Positions 12,871 through 24,492 of a DNA stretch of 64,000 nt are shown here, in pieces. Source of the stretch: Cycas panzhihuaensis (Eukaryota; Cycadophyta); NCBI GenBank assembly GCA_023213395.1, contig CM041465.1:146451741-146515740 (forward strand). The letters are read 5' to 3'. Numbering within the stretch: position 1 is the first letter of the stretch; every line of letters starts with the position of its first letter. The notes beneath the pieces are model-generated. The model searched no databases, had not been told where the DNA came from, and saw nothing but the letters and a program-made list of their open reading frames with translations. The position numbers and the translations under genes were made by a program.

Positions 12871-13872
12871 AAGATGACATGGTGATGATGAAAAAGTAGA
12901 AGAAAAGATAGAAGTATGTCCCACTCACACATGTGATTAATACATCTGGTATAGTAGGGATATAAAAATAAATACTATCACAAGGAGACAAGTAATGATT
13001 AAGTATTTTTTAATAACTATGAAGAATAAGTATAAGCAATAATGCAAGAATGAGGCCTTATATAGAGTTAGCAAAGAGTGGTAATATGTCATGCCACTAG
13101 CCTCTAACTTATGTCCAAATATAAGAGAGATTTTGATGCCTAGGGCTTCTAGTATACAATTAGGGTCTTCATCTATGATACATGCACCTGCACTTGGTGA
13201 TAAAATCTAAGTCACAATAGAGCCTAGGTACTCCCAATCATCACCTAGTTCACCAGTAAATAGTTGTATACCTCCTCGAAAGAGTTAAATGGTATATGCA
13301 TATCCCATAACTATGACAGATATTAGAATGGGTTGATTTTAATATTACACTAACGTTTTAGTTATCCTAGCTGGTTATTAGGATAATCCTTGAAAGAAGC
13401 CCATAGATATGGCTAACCTATCATTCCACTAGTATTCTAGTTAAGACTAGACCCAGTATAAAACTTACACCTCCATTAGAGTTGGGACTTTGGCTAACTG
13501 TGGTCTATTTCAATTAAGATAAATGTGTTCACAAGTCAATAATTGGTGGTATAAATCAAATGTAATAGATTTACTTTAAGGAATATACAAATACATTTAC
13601 ATTATATTGATACTTACTTTTATACTTTTGCCTTATCAATGTGCATGTATATAAATAAACATACAAATATGCTAAGTATAAACATTAGATTTTACTACAA
13701 TCTAGGTGTTTTACTATTACAATGAGTTTTTTTGCTTTTTCTATTTGAAAAACCCCTTCTTTTCTTATTAAGAAAAGAGAAAAACCAAAAAACTTAAATC
13801 ACTCTAAAAGCACTCTATTTTTAGTTATATGTATATTTGATGCAAATTTGATAATCTTTTCACTCTCCCTAA
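12871..13872 (-). other. Non-coding leader of element B
   Basis: This is the minus-strand equivalent of the leader of element A and carries the same landmarks, including aacacctagattgtag near 13700 and the block containing tttatcaccaag near 13200. It has no coding frame. It ends at the head-to-head junction with element C. Confidence 0.6.
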
Positions 13873-14849
13873 AAGGAACACATTATGTGTATTATTTTCT
13901 GCCATCTTATACCTATTCACATACTCACCAAGGTTGAGATACCTTAGTTAGTAGAATGTTATGCCATAAAGGAGGTGTGGGATTCAAGTTGGAAATGTAT
14001 TGAATTAGAATATTTGTGAGGTTTGGTTAGTTATACCATCGTGCTTTAATCAGGGATCATCCTAATCACTAACTAGGAAAACTAAAATTTTAATATAAGA
14101 TTAAAATATACCTAGTCCAATATCTTTCATAGCCATGGGTATACATGTACCACTCTTTAGAGGAGGTATATAGCTACTCATTGGTGAACTAGGTGAGGAT
14201 TAGGAGTACTTGAGCTCCATTGTGACTTGGATTTTATCACCAAGAACAATTACAGGTATCATAAGTGAAGACCAACTTAATTCTACTAGAAACCTATGCA
14301 TCCCTTTAATAACCTCAACTATATATTAGATATAAGTTAGAGGTTATTGTGTTGATTACACATCCTATATTTGAGTTTCAAGTTGTATACACCTAATGAT
14401 ACCAACTTCTACATTGGCCTATAATCTTGTATATTGATCACTTACTTATTTATAAAAAGTGATCCATAGTGTAATCATAATTATAGTACTTCTCATATTC
14501 CAGCTATGTCAGGTTATTGGTAGCTAATTTTGATCATAGTACTTCTCATATTATTATTGTATCAGGTTAATATTTGTCACAAGTATTGGTGGCTAATTTT
14601 CATCATAGTGTTTCTCATATTCCTACTGTATTAGGTTAATATTTGTTATAAGTATTTGTGAATTTTCTCTAAGTTACTTTCTTTATCTTTGAGCAACTAT
14701 TCTCATTTTTTAATTCTTTCTTCTACTACACTAATTCATTATATCTCTTATTTATAAATAGTGATTAGTCATTTATTGCCATCACTTTTATAAGTCTCTT
14801 GTTCATTTCTTCCCTTCTCAAAAGATATTATATCTTTATAGTTCAAATA
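13873..14849 (+). other. Leader of element C with a local repeat
   Basis: The leader shares its landmark phrases with A and B and has no coding frame. Unlike A and B it contains a three-copy imperfect tandem repeat at about 14478-14660. The repeated core is 'catagtacttctcatatt...caggttaatatttg', with the phrase cttctcatatt (or tttctcatat) starting at 14489, 14542 and 14611. The first copy lacks about 16 bases. Confidence 0.6.
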
Positions 14850-16030
14850 AAATATGAACTACATTCTTAAAGGGAAAGAAAATTGGGACATATGGTTCAC
14901 TTGTATTAGAAATGCTATAAAGTATGAAGGTCTTTAAAGAGATCACCTGCAACTTATACTAATCGTTGTTGCCACTGCTGCCACACCTACCTCTGGAGGA
15001 ACTCCTCTAACTCCTCCCACTAATGCTATAAACAAACACTAATGGTAACTTAATGATGATAAAATCCATATAAGCATACTTCTTGTTACTGTTTATTTCC
15101 TGTATAACCTCATTAATGAAGTCATACATGATACATTATGGAAAGTTCTTGAAGTTCTTAAGAAGAATGTTGACACTAAATCAGACTTAGCATTTATTCA
15201 CTTAGTACTAAAGATGAACAAATTAAAAATACATAAAGGATACGTAAGTGACATAATCAATCTCCTTCATCTCATCAAGTAAGCCATTTATAAAGATTTT
15301 AGGACATAATATATTACATTAGCTTTCTTAATTCAGTCATGTCTCCATATCCCAAATTACAAAAATCTACTAAGAAGTCTTCAATCTAGTGGCACCTTGA
15401 AGACCCTAAACTTTGAGGCTCTAACTAATACATCGAATTTGATAAGACATTTGATGCGAACTTTGCCACTATATCAGATCTAACTGATGTTATTTTTGAA
15501 GTGGAAAAAGATCTTTTTTATACCAAAAATCAAGGCCAATCCTCTCATACAGGTGGTAATTCCTATAGAAGAGCCAGAAGTAGATAACAAGGATAATATC
15601 CTCATGGTCAACAGGCTCCTCAACACCAACAAAAATAGTGTCAAGGCTAAGGCTAAAATAAATAATCTAGGCCTAGATCCAATAATTAAAGATAATCTAG
15701 CTAGCCTAATACTTCTTATGGGACTAGAAATTAAATAATCATATGCCAAAGATACCATAGAAAAGGACACTATGCCAAAACTTGGAAAACTACCATCAAC
15801 AAACTACCCAGCTATCAATAATGCCATGGTGCATATAATGTTGATGATACTTATTTTAAAGATACTTTTGGTGGAATGTAATTTACTCATGCATACTTTC
15901 AAAAAATTAGGGCCACTTTATCAAATGTTATTGATAGATCCACTAAGTATATTAAGGCTTATTGTGGTTATGTTTATTCACTTTTACCTTTATCACATGG
16001 AGTTGCCAATAGTGCCACCTCAAATACTTC
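14850..16030 (+). pseudogene. Gag remnant, element C
   Basis: The start is placed at the ATG at 14850, which gives MNYILKGKENWDIWFTCIRN, a typical Copia gag N-terminus. NAIKYEGL follows, then a stop. The SLQSSGTLKTLNFEAL segment is near 15375. The zinc knuckle near 15745 reads CQRYHRKGHYAKTW, in which the second and last cysteines have become Tyr and Trp. The open stretch 15487-15738 is an internal piece of this gag; the minus-strand open frame over it is a shadow. Confidence 0.75.
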
Positions 16031-19000
16031 ATCTTGGATCATGGATACTAGAGCAACATAACATATGACTTGTCATTACTAGTTCTTTCAAGATTTTGAC
16101 TCTGAAGTTCATGATGTTATATACATAGCTGATAAATCATCTCAGCTAATTGAAGGACTTGGAATCATTTGCTTGAAACTTCCAGGCCTTCTAGATTTTA
16201 CCCTTATTAATGTTTTATATATTCCTATTTTGAAGTAGAACCTACTCTCCCTATCTACCCTTGTCTCTCATGGATTTGATTTGAGTATAACTACAAATAA
16301 TTAAACTCTCTATGCCATTCACTCTCCTTCAAATACTATGGTTATGACTAGAATTCTTGATGGCAAACTTTTTTATCTAACTAGCTCACCATCGTTTGAA
16401 GCCAACTATGTTGATGATGACTCTACTTTTACCACAACCCTGACTCCTCAAAAGTTGTCTTAAGAGGCCCTCTGGCATGTTCGTATAGGCCATATTAAAA
16501 TTGATCATTTAAGAGAAGTATATACCACTCTTCTTGGTATGCCTAGGCTCTTCTCTAAGCCCTTCAAATACGAAGCATGTATTATTACCAAATCTTAAAG
16601 ATAACACTTTTCTCATAGTCAGTGAAAACCTAGTTAAACTTTGTAGCTTATGCACTTAGATATATACAGTCACATGCTTATCCCTTCTCTCAAATGGAAG
16701 TGGTACTATATTAATTTTATTCATGATTTTACCAAGAAAGTATAGGTTACTTTTCTTGTAAAGAAAGCTAAAGATTTTTTTATGTTTCAAGATTTCAAGA
16801 CCCACATGGAAAATAAATCTAGATTCAAGATCAAAATACTCAGGATTGATAATAGTAGAAGGTACACCTCTAATAAGTTTGAATCATACCTACATCACCA
16901 TAGGATCAAATACCAGACCACTGTTGTAGGTACACCCTAACAAAAGAGAGTTGTTGAGCACATGAATATGACCATCATAAATTTGGCTTATGCTATATTG
17001 GTATACAAGAATATCCCTATTTATCTTTGGGTAGAGGCTATTTAGACTAGTGTATATTGTATCAACACTGTTAGTTCCTCTAAGCTCAACCCCTCTCTAT
17101 ATGAAATATGGTATAGATAAGCCCCCTCTATCTCCCACTTCAAAATTTTTGTCTCTACTTATTATGTTCATACTTTAAAGGAACACAGTAATAAGCTCTA
17201 AGATAAAGCCCTTAAAGGCATCTTTGTTGGATACACTATGGACAAAAAGGGATATAAGATTTTTCTACCTTTATAGTGTAAAATCATCATTACAAGAGAT
17301 GTTATCTTTACGGAGACTAAAGATCTATTGCTTAGAATTGACTATAAAATACCTTCGTACTAATTTAATGATGCTACTAAATTTAATATTTAGATTCTAA
17401 AATTTAGAGGGGAAGATACCTAACAATTGCTTAAAATCTTAAAGTTAGATAATAAAACCCTAAAGGATACAAGCTATGAGTCCTAGCTGATATGTGTACA
17501 TCTAACACCATCATTTGAGAATAGCTAAGTTAACAAAGGTAAAGCCATAATAGAAGGACCACCTTCTTTAACATCAGTGGTTGGTCCATCTTCTCCAATA
17601 TCATCAACTTTCTCTATACCAAACATTTTACATAATCATTTTTAGGATCAAAATGAAAACAAAGAGGCTATAAAAATAAAAATCTTATTTCCAACTTGAG
17701 GTTTTTGTGAAGCCTACTAGCTATAGAAGGATATGTGACTAGATAAGGTAGGTAAAATTAGTACTAGAAGTACAAATAGAGTAAGGATGCACGAATCACT
17801 TTCCATTAATCTTGAACTAGTAAAACTACACCTTGCTCTCAATGAGGAGCCTCTAACATACTAAGAAGTTGTAAAGCATGCAACTTAAAGAAATACCATG
17901 AATGAAGAGTACTAATCTCTTATCAAGAATAGTAAATGGGAACTTGTCGATCTACCACTTGAAGGAAAAGTAGTTTAAAATAAATAGGTATTTAAAAATA
18001 AATATAGATCATATAACACCCTATAAAAACATAAGATGAGGTTGGTAGAGAAAGGATTCATATAAAGGAAAGGCATCAACTACATTAAAATCTTTGCTCC
18101 TATAACCACGTGGCCTATAATTAGAACTCTTATGGCTTTGGCTACTCAATAGGGTTGGAAAATACACCAACTCAATGTTAAGACTACATTTCTCAATGGA
18201 AACCTTAAAGAAGAAATTTACATGGTGTAGCTAAAAGGATACAGGATTATCAATTAGGAGTATTAAGTTTATATGCTCATAAAGTCCTTATACAATCTAA
18301 AATAAGCCCCTTGTGCTTAGTTTACGAAGTTATCTAAGAAAATGAGGCAACTTGGATATAAGATTTGTGAATATCAATATATTGATATAACACTATTCAT
18401 TAAGTGCCAAAATGATAAAGTTACTTACCTCTTAATCTTTATGGATGATATGTCAATAATGGGTAATGGTGAATAGGTAATCAACCAACTGAAGAAGGAC
18501 CTTGCTAAAATATTTAAATTATCTAACCTTGGGTTAATGAAATATTACTTGGGAATTGAAGTAACTCAAAAGAATGGAAAAATATTTCTCTCCCAAGAAA
18601 AACATATCAACAATCTTCTAACAAAGTTTTATTTGGAAGATACTCAACTAGTAGTTATACCTATGGAACCTAATGTTAAACTCTCAACTGATGGTGATAC
18701 TAGGGAGGTAGATGCAACACTCTATAGGTAACTTATAGGTAGTCTCATCCATACTACCAATATAAGACTAAATATTACACTCTCTATTGATATTCTTGTA
18801 AGATTCATAATAAATCTTAAGCAAAATCACTAGCAGGATGTAGTATAAGTGTCAAGGTACTTGAAGATGACTAACAAATATGGTCTACTGTATAAGCCCA
18901 ATGTAGAATTTAAACTTTATACATACATAAACTCAATCTTTACTAGACATAAAGACACAGAAATATCCATGTCTAGGTATGTAGCATTTCTTAGAATAAC

Positions 19001-19391
19001 ACTAATATCATGGAGATTTAGATGGTAGAAGATAACTACAGACTCAACTATCAAAATTAAATATATTACTACTTCTAAGACAAGAAATGAGGTGATATGG
19101 CTTAGAAAATTGTTGAATATATTAAATGTCACTTAAATAACTTCTACTAGCATATATGTAGATAATCAATCTATAATCCAAATGGCTAAAAATCTTGTAT
19201 TTCATGATTGTACTAAAAATATAATTATGAAAGTCCATAGGATTAGAGAACTAGTTCATGATAGCATAATTCAACTGGAGTACTGCTTCACAGTAGATCA
19301 AGTAGTTAATATCTTCACTAAACTACTATAGAGGGTGAAGTTTGAATAGTTTCAAAGGCAGCTCAGCCTTAGGGCCTCTATCTCCAACTAA
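16031..19391 (+). pseudogene. Pol remnant (PR-IN-RT-RH), element C
   Basis: Protease near 16037 reads WIMDTRAT*HMT, with the glycine of D-T-G lost. The integrase zinc-binding region near 16470 reads ALWHVRIGHIKIDHLREVY. The integrase core near 16930 has GTP*QKRVVEHMN. The connector before RT carries the ITRDVIFTET motif near 17295. RT and RNase H are well preserved: GWKIHQLNVKTTFLNGN near 18150, FMDDM near 18440 with both catalytic aspartates, and the open stretch 18537-18731 (LGIEVTQKNGKIFLSQEKHI). The reading ends at a TAA at 19389-19391 after RQLSLRASISN. About a dozen stops replace Gln or Trp. Confidence 0.8.
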
Positions 19392-19797
19392 TTAAAGGAG
19401 GTGACAATAGGACCATCATATTATTTCTTATTCATGAAAATCCCTTATGGGTATAGAAGGACAAGAGTAAGTTTATGCTCTATCCCATTTGTGGAAAGCC
19501 CTTATGGGCACAAAAGGATAAGTCTTATATCATTTTAGAAAATTAAAACTTGTGAAAACCTGAAAGGGCATGGGGGATGACCAAATGGTATATGGAGACT
19601 CAATAGGTTTTATCTACATTATACTAATTGGCTATCTAACTTCACTCAAAGAGTTGCATAAACTAGATTAGTAGATTAAAAAGTACATGGGTTTCTTTCC
19701 TATAAGAATTTCCCACAAAAATGTCATAGTAGTTTACTTTATAAGAGGCTCAAATGAAGACCTCGTAGGATAGAATAAAGATGAAATTACCTTCTAC

Positions 19798-19812
19798 CAT
19801 TAAGGGGGAGAT
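19798..19812 (+). other. Polypurine tract, element C
   Basis: The sequence cattaagggggagat precedes the LTR start TGAAATGGG, matching the tracts of A and B. Confidence 0.75.
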
Positions 19813-20095
19813 TGAAATGGGTTAATATCACAAGGTTATTATATTAGTTGATTATTCCTAAAAGGGTCTTAAGTGATCTTTAAATTAGATCACTTAAGTG
19901 AAATGTACTTTCATGTGCATTATTTATAATTTCATTTCACCTAACTCTTAATATAAAAGTAAAAACTTAATAGAGGAGGCTCATTCTTACCTCCTTATTT
20001 TGTGAGAGCTACTTTTTTTCTCTCAAGTTTCTCTTGTTCCCATGCTTGCCTTTGTGTTTAGTGCATGGAGATAAAAGATAGATCTATTCCTTTCA
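19813..20095 (+). repeat. 3' LTR of element C (283 bp)
   Basis: It starts TGAAATGGGTTAATATCAC and ends gatctattcctttca, giving a TGAAA/TTTCA inverted terminal pair. It is shorter and more diverged than the LTRs of A and B but shares the start, the polypurine tract context and the agatctatt end. Confidence 0.75.
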
Positions 20096-20395
20096 TTTAT
20101 ATAGGCCTTAGATAATACTTGCATATGAAAGTGAGCCTTCACATACCTTCAAGTATATAGGAAGACCCTTTTAGGCTCTATTCTCTATCTTAGAATATGA
20201 AACCTATTAATTACTTAGAGATTTATAATTTATTAGTTAGAAGTTACTACTATGAAGCTACCTTTTCTAAACAACTCATCATAACTATTATAACTATAGG
20301 TGTGGTGATCCTCCATAGTTAGTACCTTGAGATATCAGACCAAGTGATAACAATAACTAAGAAGTTTATTAAAGGGTCTACAGACTAAGCAAGCC
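20096..20395 (+). other. Flank resembling a D-type gypsy leader
   Basis: This 300-base flank between element C and element D resembles D's own leader at about 21130-21380. Matching phrases in order are tatataggaagaccc / tatataggaggacccc, gaaacctatta / gaaacctattg, gaagttactac / gaagttactct, and 'gggtctacagac..aagccctata' / 'gggcctataaac..aagcccata'. I infer that D inserted into an older relative of itself. Confidence 0.45.
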
Positions 20396-20400
20396 CTATA
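20396..20400. other. Target site duplication, left of D
   Basis: The five bases ctata directly before the 5' LTR are repeated exactly at 23838-23842, directly after the 3' LTR. This is the host duplication made on integration and fixes both ends of element D. Confidence 0.85.
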
Positions 20401-20773
20401 TGTTAGGGATCCAACCACCTTCTCTTATATTCTCTTATATCTTCCACTTCTTCTCTCTCTTATATCTTTATTTCTTCTACTTCTTCCCTTTTCTTAATAT
20501 CCCACATGAAAAAATAGAAGGTTGTATAGTGGTCATTGAGTACTATATATATTCATGTAATATCCCACATGCATAAGGAGGAGGTTAAGTAGTAAGCATA
20601 GAGCCATATATATATTTATGTAATCCTTAAAGTATGGTATCTTAAATATCATTGTTATTTGTATGTAATTGGGAGGTTACCCCCTCAAAGGGTATTGCAA
20701 TACAAGTGCTCTTTTGGAGTTATTTGCTTATTATATTGGTGTCTAATTATCATTAAGGAGTGGTATCCTAATA
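20401..20773 (+). repeat. 5' LTR of element D (373 bp)
   Basis: It begins tgttagggatcc and ends ggtatcctaata, where the 3' copy keeps cctaaca. It contains a pyrimidine-rich first part, a tatatatattta stretch and a conserved gggaggttaccccctcaaag block. It is collinear with 23490-23837 at a constant offset of 3064 bases. Confidence 0.9.
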
Positions 20774-20775
20774 AG

Positions 20776-20787
20776 TGGTATTAGAGC
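20776..20787 (+). other. Primer-binding site, element D
   Basis: The sequence tggtattagagc lies three bases after the 5' LTR (2 nt after its expected CA end position). It differs from the tRNA-iMet complement TGGTATCAGAGC only by one C-to-T change. This is where reverse transcription would start. Confidence 0.85.
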
Positions 20788-21702
20788 GGTCGATCCATTC
20801 CTTGTGGGAGAGTCAAGGTACTAAATAATCAATTTTTTTCCATCAATTTTTTTTCTCATTAGTACCTATTCTCATTTGATTTCCATTTAGTTATTTTACT
20901 TTTTAGGGGTAGATAACACTGCAATCGGGCAGCTACCCTAACACTGCCACCGAGTAGTTCTCTTTTGCATTTAGATAGAGACCCTATGCTAGGGGTCTAT
21001 AAATATCACAAGGATTTATCATTTTGGGCTAAGTACATTGTGGCTCTTCCATCCCTTGCATGAAGGACTGGAGATCACACTCCTAAATCAAGCCTTAGAC
21101 AGAACTCAGCTACAGAATTATGCCTCTATGTACCTATGGGTATATAGGAGGACCCCCTAGATAGGCCTTCCTAGTATAGGTAACCATAGGAAACCTATTG
21201 ATCATCTACAATTTGTAGTGCACTGATAAGCGGTTAGCCCCGGGAAGTTACTCTTCACGTACCTTAGAGATGGGGTAATACAACTGCAAAGTAAAGCATT
21301 TGCCTTTATAAGTTAATATTATTTATGTCTGTGATTAGTATATCAGAGGGCCTATAAACCAGATAAGCCCATACCTAGTGTACCTCATCAGTCTATTAGT
21401 GGGTTGTGCACACTTAGTTAGTTAGTGAGTTAGTTATCAGCTATTTATTAAATCAAGTATGTCTAGCCAGTTTATCATAAGCTCATGCACATATAGTCTG
21501 TCAACCAACTAGTGCCCAAAAAAGTAAAAAAGCAAAAACGAAAAAAAGTAAAAAAGTAAAAAAATAAAAAATTAAAAAGCAAAAAAAAAAAATCCATATT
21601 ACCTCATTATAAAATATTAGGGATAATAATCTATAGACACCCTCGTCAAATCCTTTTCAGTCACATTTACCAACCAGGATTCAACTTAGGTCTTGTGGAC
21701 CA
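20788..21702 (+). other. Leader of element D
   Basis: About 0.9 kb without a coding frame lies between the primer site and gag. At 21516-21592 it holds an A-rich run with a recurring aaaaaagt/aaaaagc phrase. The part at about 21130-21380 resembles the flank at 20096-20400. Confidence 0.6.
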
Positions 21703-22869
21703 ATGGCCCCTAAGATGAACCTAAGTTAGACTCAAGATCTTAATGATGTTGTTTCACAACTTCAAGAAGATATATTATAAATACAAAATGACTTCAATGA
21801 AAAATTTGAAGTAGTAATGCTAGAGCTCACATCCATAAAACCTCTTAAGGAAGAAAAGAGTGACCTTGATGATACTACTCATATAGGTGGGGGCCACTTC
21901 ACTAAAGAAGATGAAGGTAATGATGGTAGGCGCTTTCGTCTGAACTTCCTTCCCAAGGTAGAAATCAAAAAGTTTAATGGCACAGATGTATGTACCTAGA
22001 TCACCCAAATGAAACAATACTTTTCTCTTCATCAAGTTCCAGTAGATAAGAAGATCCCTCTTGCTTCTCTACACATGGAAATTGAACCCTACTAATGGTA
22101 CCAATGAGTTATGAAAATAATTGGTGGGCTTAGTTATCAATGGGAGGGTTTTGTCAAGGATCTTATAGCTCAATATGACAGTATATGGGATCATGACCAC
22201 TTTAACCAGTTAGATAAAGTTAGACAAGAGGGGACTGTTTCAACTTATATAGAAGAATACCAATGTCTCTCCACAAGGGTTGATGGTCTTTGTCAGGATA
22301 AATTACTTGAGTTGTACATTGGTGGGTTATGAGATGATATCAGACATGAGTTATGAATCTTAAAACTTGATAACATCTCTACATCTATTAATTTTTCTCG
22401 ACATATTGAAGAAAAAAATAAGGCATCCTGATCGCCCCAATGAACATTTCCAGAAAAGCGACCACAATTTCAGGTTCCTGGTGTACGACAAATAACTTCC
22501 CAAGAGATGGATGAGAAACGATTAAAAGGGTTATGTTTTTGTTGTAACCAAAAGTGGAATAAAGACCATAAGTGTCCTAAACGACGCTTATTCATAATTG
22601 AGGATGTTCAAGATGAGGAACTAGTGGAAGAAGCCTCATTAAAGCTAGAAAATAATGATTGTGACCCACCTAAGGAGGAAGAAGATACTGCTACTATATC
22701 TGTGCATGCCCTAGCTAGAATTGTAGCCCCTCAAACACTCAAACTTATTAGATACATTAAGAAAAGGAAGGTGGTTATCCTCATAGATTCTGGGAGCACC
22801 CACAATATCATTAATCAAAAACTTACTAAAGAACGCAATTGTTTTCTATATCCTATTAAAAATTTTTAG
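21703..22869 (+). pseudogene. Gag and protease remnant, element D
   Basis: The ATG at 21703 opens a frame MAPKMNLS*TQDLNDVVSQLQ followed by retrotransposon gag: FNGTDVCT*ITQMKQYFSL (Trp replaced by a stop), then WEGFVKDLIAQYDSIWDHD and GTVSTYIEEYQCLSTRVDGL. A zinc knuckle at about 22534 reads GLCFCCNQKWNKDHKCPKR, a form typical of one group of plant Ty3/gypsy elements. The aspartic protease motif is VVILIDSGSTHNIINQKL near 22770, with D-S-G intact. The frame is continuous apart from stops at 21727, 21778, about 22000 and a few later. Clade assignment within gypsy is uncertain. Confidence 0.85.
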
Positions 22870-23475
22870 GTTATGGTGGCTAATGGAGCGACACTCACTT
22901 ATGGGAGAAAATTTCATAATATCAAGTTGCAAATGGGTGACTATCACCTCTTTACTTCTATGTATGTCATTCCCATTGGAGGAGTTAATATTGTATTAGG
23001 GGTACAATAGCTCAAACCACTAGGGACCATTCAACTAAATATGCAAGAGCTCTTCATCTGATTTACTTCTAAAGGAATTAACTATCAATTGAATGGGATC
23101 ATTCCTCCACCAACCCAAATCATCAGCTCATACTATATGGAGAGGCTTATTAAAAAGGGTGGTACAAGAATCATTGCCAAATGTTATGCTCTAGAAGGTT
23201 AAGAACTTCCAACATAAGGGGACATTCTCCAAGATGAGGGTATACTAAATGACTCAAAATTGGTACTTCATTGCCATAACCAAGTCTTTTAGGATATTCC
23301 TTAAGGTCTTCCCCTAGTATATGACCAAGATCATAGCATTGACGCGGTAGCTAGAAGTAATCCTCCTTGTATTCAACTATACCAGTATCCCTACCAGTAA
23401 AAGAATGGAATTGAATGACTAGTTCAAGAACTCCTTAATGCTGGTATTATTAGGGAAAGTAAAAGCATTTTTTCT
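22870..23475 (+). pseudogene. Protease end and RT start of element D, truncated
   Basis: The frame continues from protease (IPIGGVNIVLGVQ near 22970) through the linker (GIIPPPTQIISSYYMERLIK) to the first conserved RT motif near 23395-23475: NGIE*LVQELLNAGIIRESK, then SIFSAS. That motif normally precedes SSPVVLVKKKDG and the catalytic core. Here the coding sequence runs straight into 3' LTR sequence, so the whole catalytic part of pol is absent. Confidence 0.8.
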
Positions 23476-23489
23476 GCTTCTTCTCTCTC

Positions 23490-23837
23490 TATATTCTCTT
23501 ATATCTTCTACTTCTTCTCTCTCTTATATCTTTATTTCTTCTACTTCTTCCCTTTTCTTAATATCCCACATGCATAAGTAGAAGGTTATGTAGTGGTCAT
23601 TGAGTACTATATATATTCATGTAATATCCCACATGCATAAGGAGGAGGTTGAGTAGTAAGCATAGAGCCATATATATATTTATATAATCGTTAGAGCATG
23701 GTATCTTAAATATCATTGTTATTTTCATGTAATTGGGAGGTTACCCCCTCAAAGGGTATTGCAATACAAGTGCTCTTTTGGAGTTATTTTCTTATTATAT
23801 TGGTGTGCAATTATCATTAAGGAGTGGTATCCTAACA
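23490..23837 (+). repeat. 3' LTR of element D, 5'-truncated (348 bp)
   Basis: It aligns without gaps with 20426-20773 of the 5' LTR and ends cctaaca. Its first about 25 bases, including the TGTTAGG terminus, are missing. The break lies in a run of ttctctctct that both joined sequences could share. Confidence 0.85.
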
Positions 23838-23842
23838 CTATA
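23838..23842. other. Target site duplication, right of D
   Basis: The bases ctata repeat those at 20396-20400. Confidence 0.85.
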
Positions 23843-24492
23843 TTAAAAGTTTACTAAAAAGGTCTACTACCTAAATACTATTATTCATTGATATAAACTA
23901 CTAAAATAAAATAGTAATAAATATCTATAAAATATAAGGTAAAAATAAAGTTATTGTAGTTAAACATCATAGAGTGTAATATCAACAGTAACCATAATGA
24001 ACTTATTTAAACCCTATTGTAGACTCCTTCCTATTTAACTTTAATGATGAGGGTGGCTTATAAGGAAAACAATCAACACCATATATACAAACTTAAAATA
24101 AGAAAAATTAGAGAGTAGGGAGAATCATTTAACTTCCCCTTCCATTCTATTTTATTCAATTTATTGAAAGATAGTCTAAAAATACATTTATACAAGTGAA
24201 AGAGAGAAGTCTAAAAGCTTTCAACCCTAATCTTAAAAACTCATAATTACCTAAAATATAAAATAAAATTCTATTTTTAAGTTAATCCCTATTAAAAAAT
24301 TAGACCACTAAGGGTCATTAGATAAAAAGTAACAACTAGTCTAAAATTAACTATTATTTTTAGACATACAAATTAAATTTTAATTTTTAGATATGTTTGG
24401 GGTCTTTTTTCACTAGAAAGTTATGGGCCTATAATGGGAATTTTAGCCTTATTGTAGGTTATTTTGGCTTATTCTACTTGGATATAATTTTA
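23843..24492. other. Unassigned AT-rich sequence between D and E
   Basis: No coding frame is visible. If element E inserted into the chromovirus fragment K, this stretch would be the continuation of K's 3' end on the minus strand, but I see no protein motif to prove it. Confidence 0.35.

Larger units (their letters stand above)
7715..13872 (-). mobile_element. Copia LTR retrotransposon B (decayed, inverted copy of A)
   Basis: This minus-strand copy of the A/C Copia family is read from 13872 down to 7715. Leader, gag, protease, integrase, RT, RNase H, polypurine tract and 3' LTR appear in that order and align with A. The 5' end stops abruptly at about 13872, where element C begins in the opposite direction; no 5' LTR is visible. 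Several plus-strand open frames here, such as 9749-10084 and 12185-12367, are antisense shadows of its pol and gag. Confidence 0.85.
13873..20095 (+). mobile_element. Copia LTR retrotransposon C (decayed, 5' truncated)
   Basis: This is the third copy of the A/B Copia family, on the plus strand. Its leader starts at about 13873 and lacks the most upstream 300-450 bases of leader present in A and B, so it is truncated at the junction with B. From gag at 14850 to the natural TAA at 19389-19391 the coding region stays close to one continuous frame broken mainly by single stop codons, so C is the least frameshifted of the three. The 3' LTR is at 19813-20095. Confidence 0.85.
20401..23837 (+). mobile_element. 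Gypsy LTR retrotransposon D, internally deleted
   Basis: This is a Ty3/gypsy element of 3437 bp with 5' LTR, primer-binding site, gag, protease and only the first few residues of RT before the 3' LTR. The outer ends are TGTTAGG and CCTAACA, a perfect 7-base inverted pair, and a perfect 5-base duplication flanks it. RT, RNase H and integrase are missing, so a deletion removed most of pol plus about the first 25 bases of the 3' LTR. By hand count the retained LTR parts differ at about 17 of 348 positions and align without gaps, making D one of the younger insertions here. Confidence 0.9.

Noticed and set aside
14850-19391. Alternative genetic code with TAA/TAG read as Gln
   Set aside because: Many stops fall at Gln positions, which first suggests a ciliate-like code. 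But Trp positions also become TAG or TGA (for example NK*VF in C, HEF*AKA in F), normal CAA/CAG codons are common, frameshifts are present and all elements are plant-type. C-to-T decay explains it better.
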